Assembly (NCBI GenBank): GCA_945901835.1
Contig: CAMDMH010000169.1
Span: forward strand, 1-6,749
Source: Devosia equisanguinis
GTDB taxonomy: Bacteria; Pseudomonadota; Alphaproteobacteria; Rhizobiales; Hyphomicrobiaceae
Length of the DNA stretch: 6,749 bases
Direction of reading: 5' to 3'
The position numbers and the translations under genes are program-made. The first letter of the stretch is position 1. Every line of letters begins with the position of its first letter. Below are positions 5,615-6,749 of the stretch, piece by piece. The notes under the pieces were generated by a model. That model had not been told where the DNA came from and ran no database searches. It was given only the letters and a program-made list of their open reading frames with translations.

Positions 5615-6749
5615 ATGCGCTCGCTCCTCATCGTCAACCTGCACTCGGAGTATCGCTGCGGATTGTCGCCGTTACAGGTTATCGACGAGGTCTACGTCGG
5701 TATCGAAGCAGCCGCCGATCCCGGCATCTTCATCACGCTCGTCGATCGCTCGAAGGCGCGCGAGGCCGCACGTGCGCTGGGCGCCTTCGATCCCGTCGCC
5801 AAGCCGCTGTGGGGCGTGCCGTTCGCGGTCAAGGACAACATCGACGTCGAAGCTTTGCCGACGACAGCGGCATGTGCGGAGTTCGCCTACACCGCCAAGG
5901 CTAACGCGACCGTAGTGCAGCGGCTGCTGGATGCGGGTGCGATTCTCATCGGCAAGACGAACCTCGACCAGTTCGCGACCGGCCTCGTCGGCGTGCGCAC
6001 GCCCTATCCGGTGCCGCGCAACGCGGTCGATCCCGAGTTGGTGCCGGGCGGCTCGTCGTCGGGCTCCGGTGTGGCCGTCGCACGCGGGCTCGTGTCGTTT
6101 GCTTTGGGCACGGATACCGCTGGTTCGGGTCGCGTACCGGCAGCACTCAACAACATCGTCGGCCTGAAGCCGAGCCTGGGGCTCGTATCCACGCGCGGCG
6201 TCGTGCCCGCGTGCCGCTCGCTCGATTGCGTGTCGATTTTCGCGCTGACCGTCGGGGATGCGGAGCGCGCGCTCGACGCGATGGCCGCCTTCGATTCCGG
6301 CGACGCGTATTCGCGCCACCTCTCTCATCGCACGGCCGGCATGCCGCAGCGTCTACGCATCGGCATTCCCGACGCCAAATCCCGCGAGTTCTTCGGCGAC
6401 ACGATCGCCGCTGCAGCGTTCGAGGCCAGCGCAAAGGATTTGGCCGCACTCGGCGGTGAAACAGTCGAAGTCGACATCACACCCCTGCGAGAGGTCGCAG
6501 AGTTGCTCTACGGCGGCCCCTGGGTCGCCGAGCGATATCAGGCTATCCGCAACTTCATCGAGACGCGGCCCGAAGCGATGCATCCGGTAACCCGCGCGAT
6601 CATTTCCGGTGCGACGAAGCTGAGCGCCGCCGACGCATTCGCTGGCCTATACAAGCTGAAGGAGCTGCAACGCGCGGCCGCTGCGATATGGGACCGCATC
6701 GACGTGCTCGCGGTGCCGACCATTCCTAAGGTCTACACACGGTCCGATC
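5615..6749 (+). CDS. atzF: Allophanate hydrolase, N-terminal amidase domain (cut by the window edge)
   Basis: The enzyme hydrolyses allophanate (urea-1-carboxylate), ultimately giving ammonia and CO2. The frame is open for 378 codons from ATG 5615 to the right edge. It is an amidase-signature protein with the Ser-cisSer-Lys triad: K73 in AVKDNID, S147 in GGSSSGSG and S171 in TDTAGSGR. The spacings of 74 and 24 residues equal those I recall for Pseudomonas AtzF (K91, S165, S189). Allophanate-specific landmarks include LPTTAAC (81-87), GKTNLDQFATGLVG (113-126), STRGVVPACRSLDCVSIF (192-209), GGPWVAERY (300-308) and HPVTR (323-327). The usual full length is about 600 residues, so the last part of this domain and the C-terminal domain lie beyond the window. 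The start lies 27 nt after the ATPase stop, which is in the same frame; no other start codon lies between. GGGAG (5597-5601) is 13 nt away, rather far, so translation may be modest or coupled. A generic amidase is unlikely given these motifs. Confidence 0.92.
   Translation, partial: MRSLLIVNLHSEYRCGLSPLQVIDEVYVGIEAAADPGIFITLVDRSKAREAARALGAFDPVAKPLWGVPFAVKDNIDVEALPTTAACAEFAYTAKANATVVQRLLDAGAILIGKTNLDQFATGLVGVRTPYPVPRNAVDPELVPGGSSSGSGVAVARGLVSFALGTDTAGSGRVPAALNNIVGLKPSLGLVSTRGVVPACRSLDCVSIFALTVGDAERALDAMAAFDSGDAYSRHLSHRTAGMPQRLRIGIPDAKSREFFGDTIAAAAFEASAKDLAALGGETVEVDITPLREVAELLYGGPWVAERYQAIRNFIETRPEAMHPVTRAIISGATKLSAADAFAGLYKLKELQRAAAAIWDRIDVLAVPTIPKVYTRSD

Overview
The window is GC-rich, with G or C at most third codon positions, and every confident gene reads on the + strand. 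Codon style, the fused peptide-family ABC ATPase, the Tat-type signal on the solute-binding protein and the probable sigma-54 promoter together suggest an alphaproteobacterium, plausibly of the Rhizobiales/Hyphomicrobiales. That assignment rests on gene style only; there is no rRNA or marker gene to settle it.

Layout. Positions 1-293 are mostly non-coding. They may hold the last codons of an upstream + strand gene (ending at 134, unrecognised), a 19-bp near-perfect dyad at 53-71, and a very good -24/-12 (sigma-54) promoter match at 225-240. The promoter is followed by a strong Shine-Dalgarno sequence at 283-287. Five tightly packed genes come next: a Tat-exported family 5 solute-binding protein (294-1916), a DppB-type permease (1920-2948), a DppC-type permease (2953-3861), a single-chain fused DppD-DppF-type double ATPase (3869-5587), and the N-terminal 378 codons of an allophanate hydrolase (5615 to the window edge). 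Gaps between genes are 3, 4, 7 and 27 nt, so this reads as one operon. No RNA gene, mobile element, CRISPR array or convincing terminator was seen.

How the genes work together. The first four encode a complete importer of the dipeptide/oligopeptide/nickel class: periplasmic binding protein, two membrane subunits and one double ATPase. The fifth encodes an amidase-signature enzyme with all three catalytic residues and the diagnostic allophanate hydrolase motifs, which releases ammonia and CO2 from allophanate (urea-1-carboxylate). Allophanate is an intermediate in the breakdown of urea (by urea carboxylase), biuret, cyanuric acid and guanidine. The simplest inference is a nitrogen-scavenging operon whose importer takes up a urea-like or biuret-like compound rather than peptides. 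A sigma-54 promoter, the form often used for nitrogen-responsive genes, fits that reading. The enzyme that makes allophanate is not in the window and would be expected just downstream or upstream.
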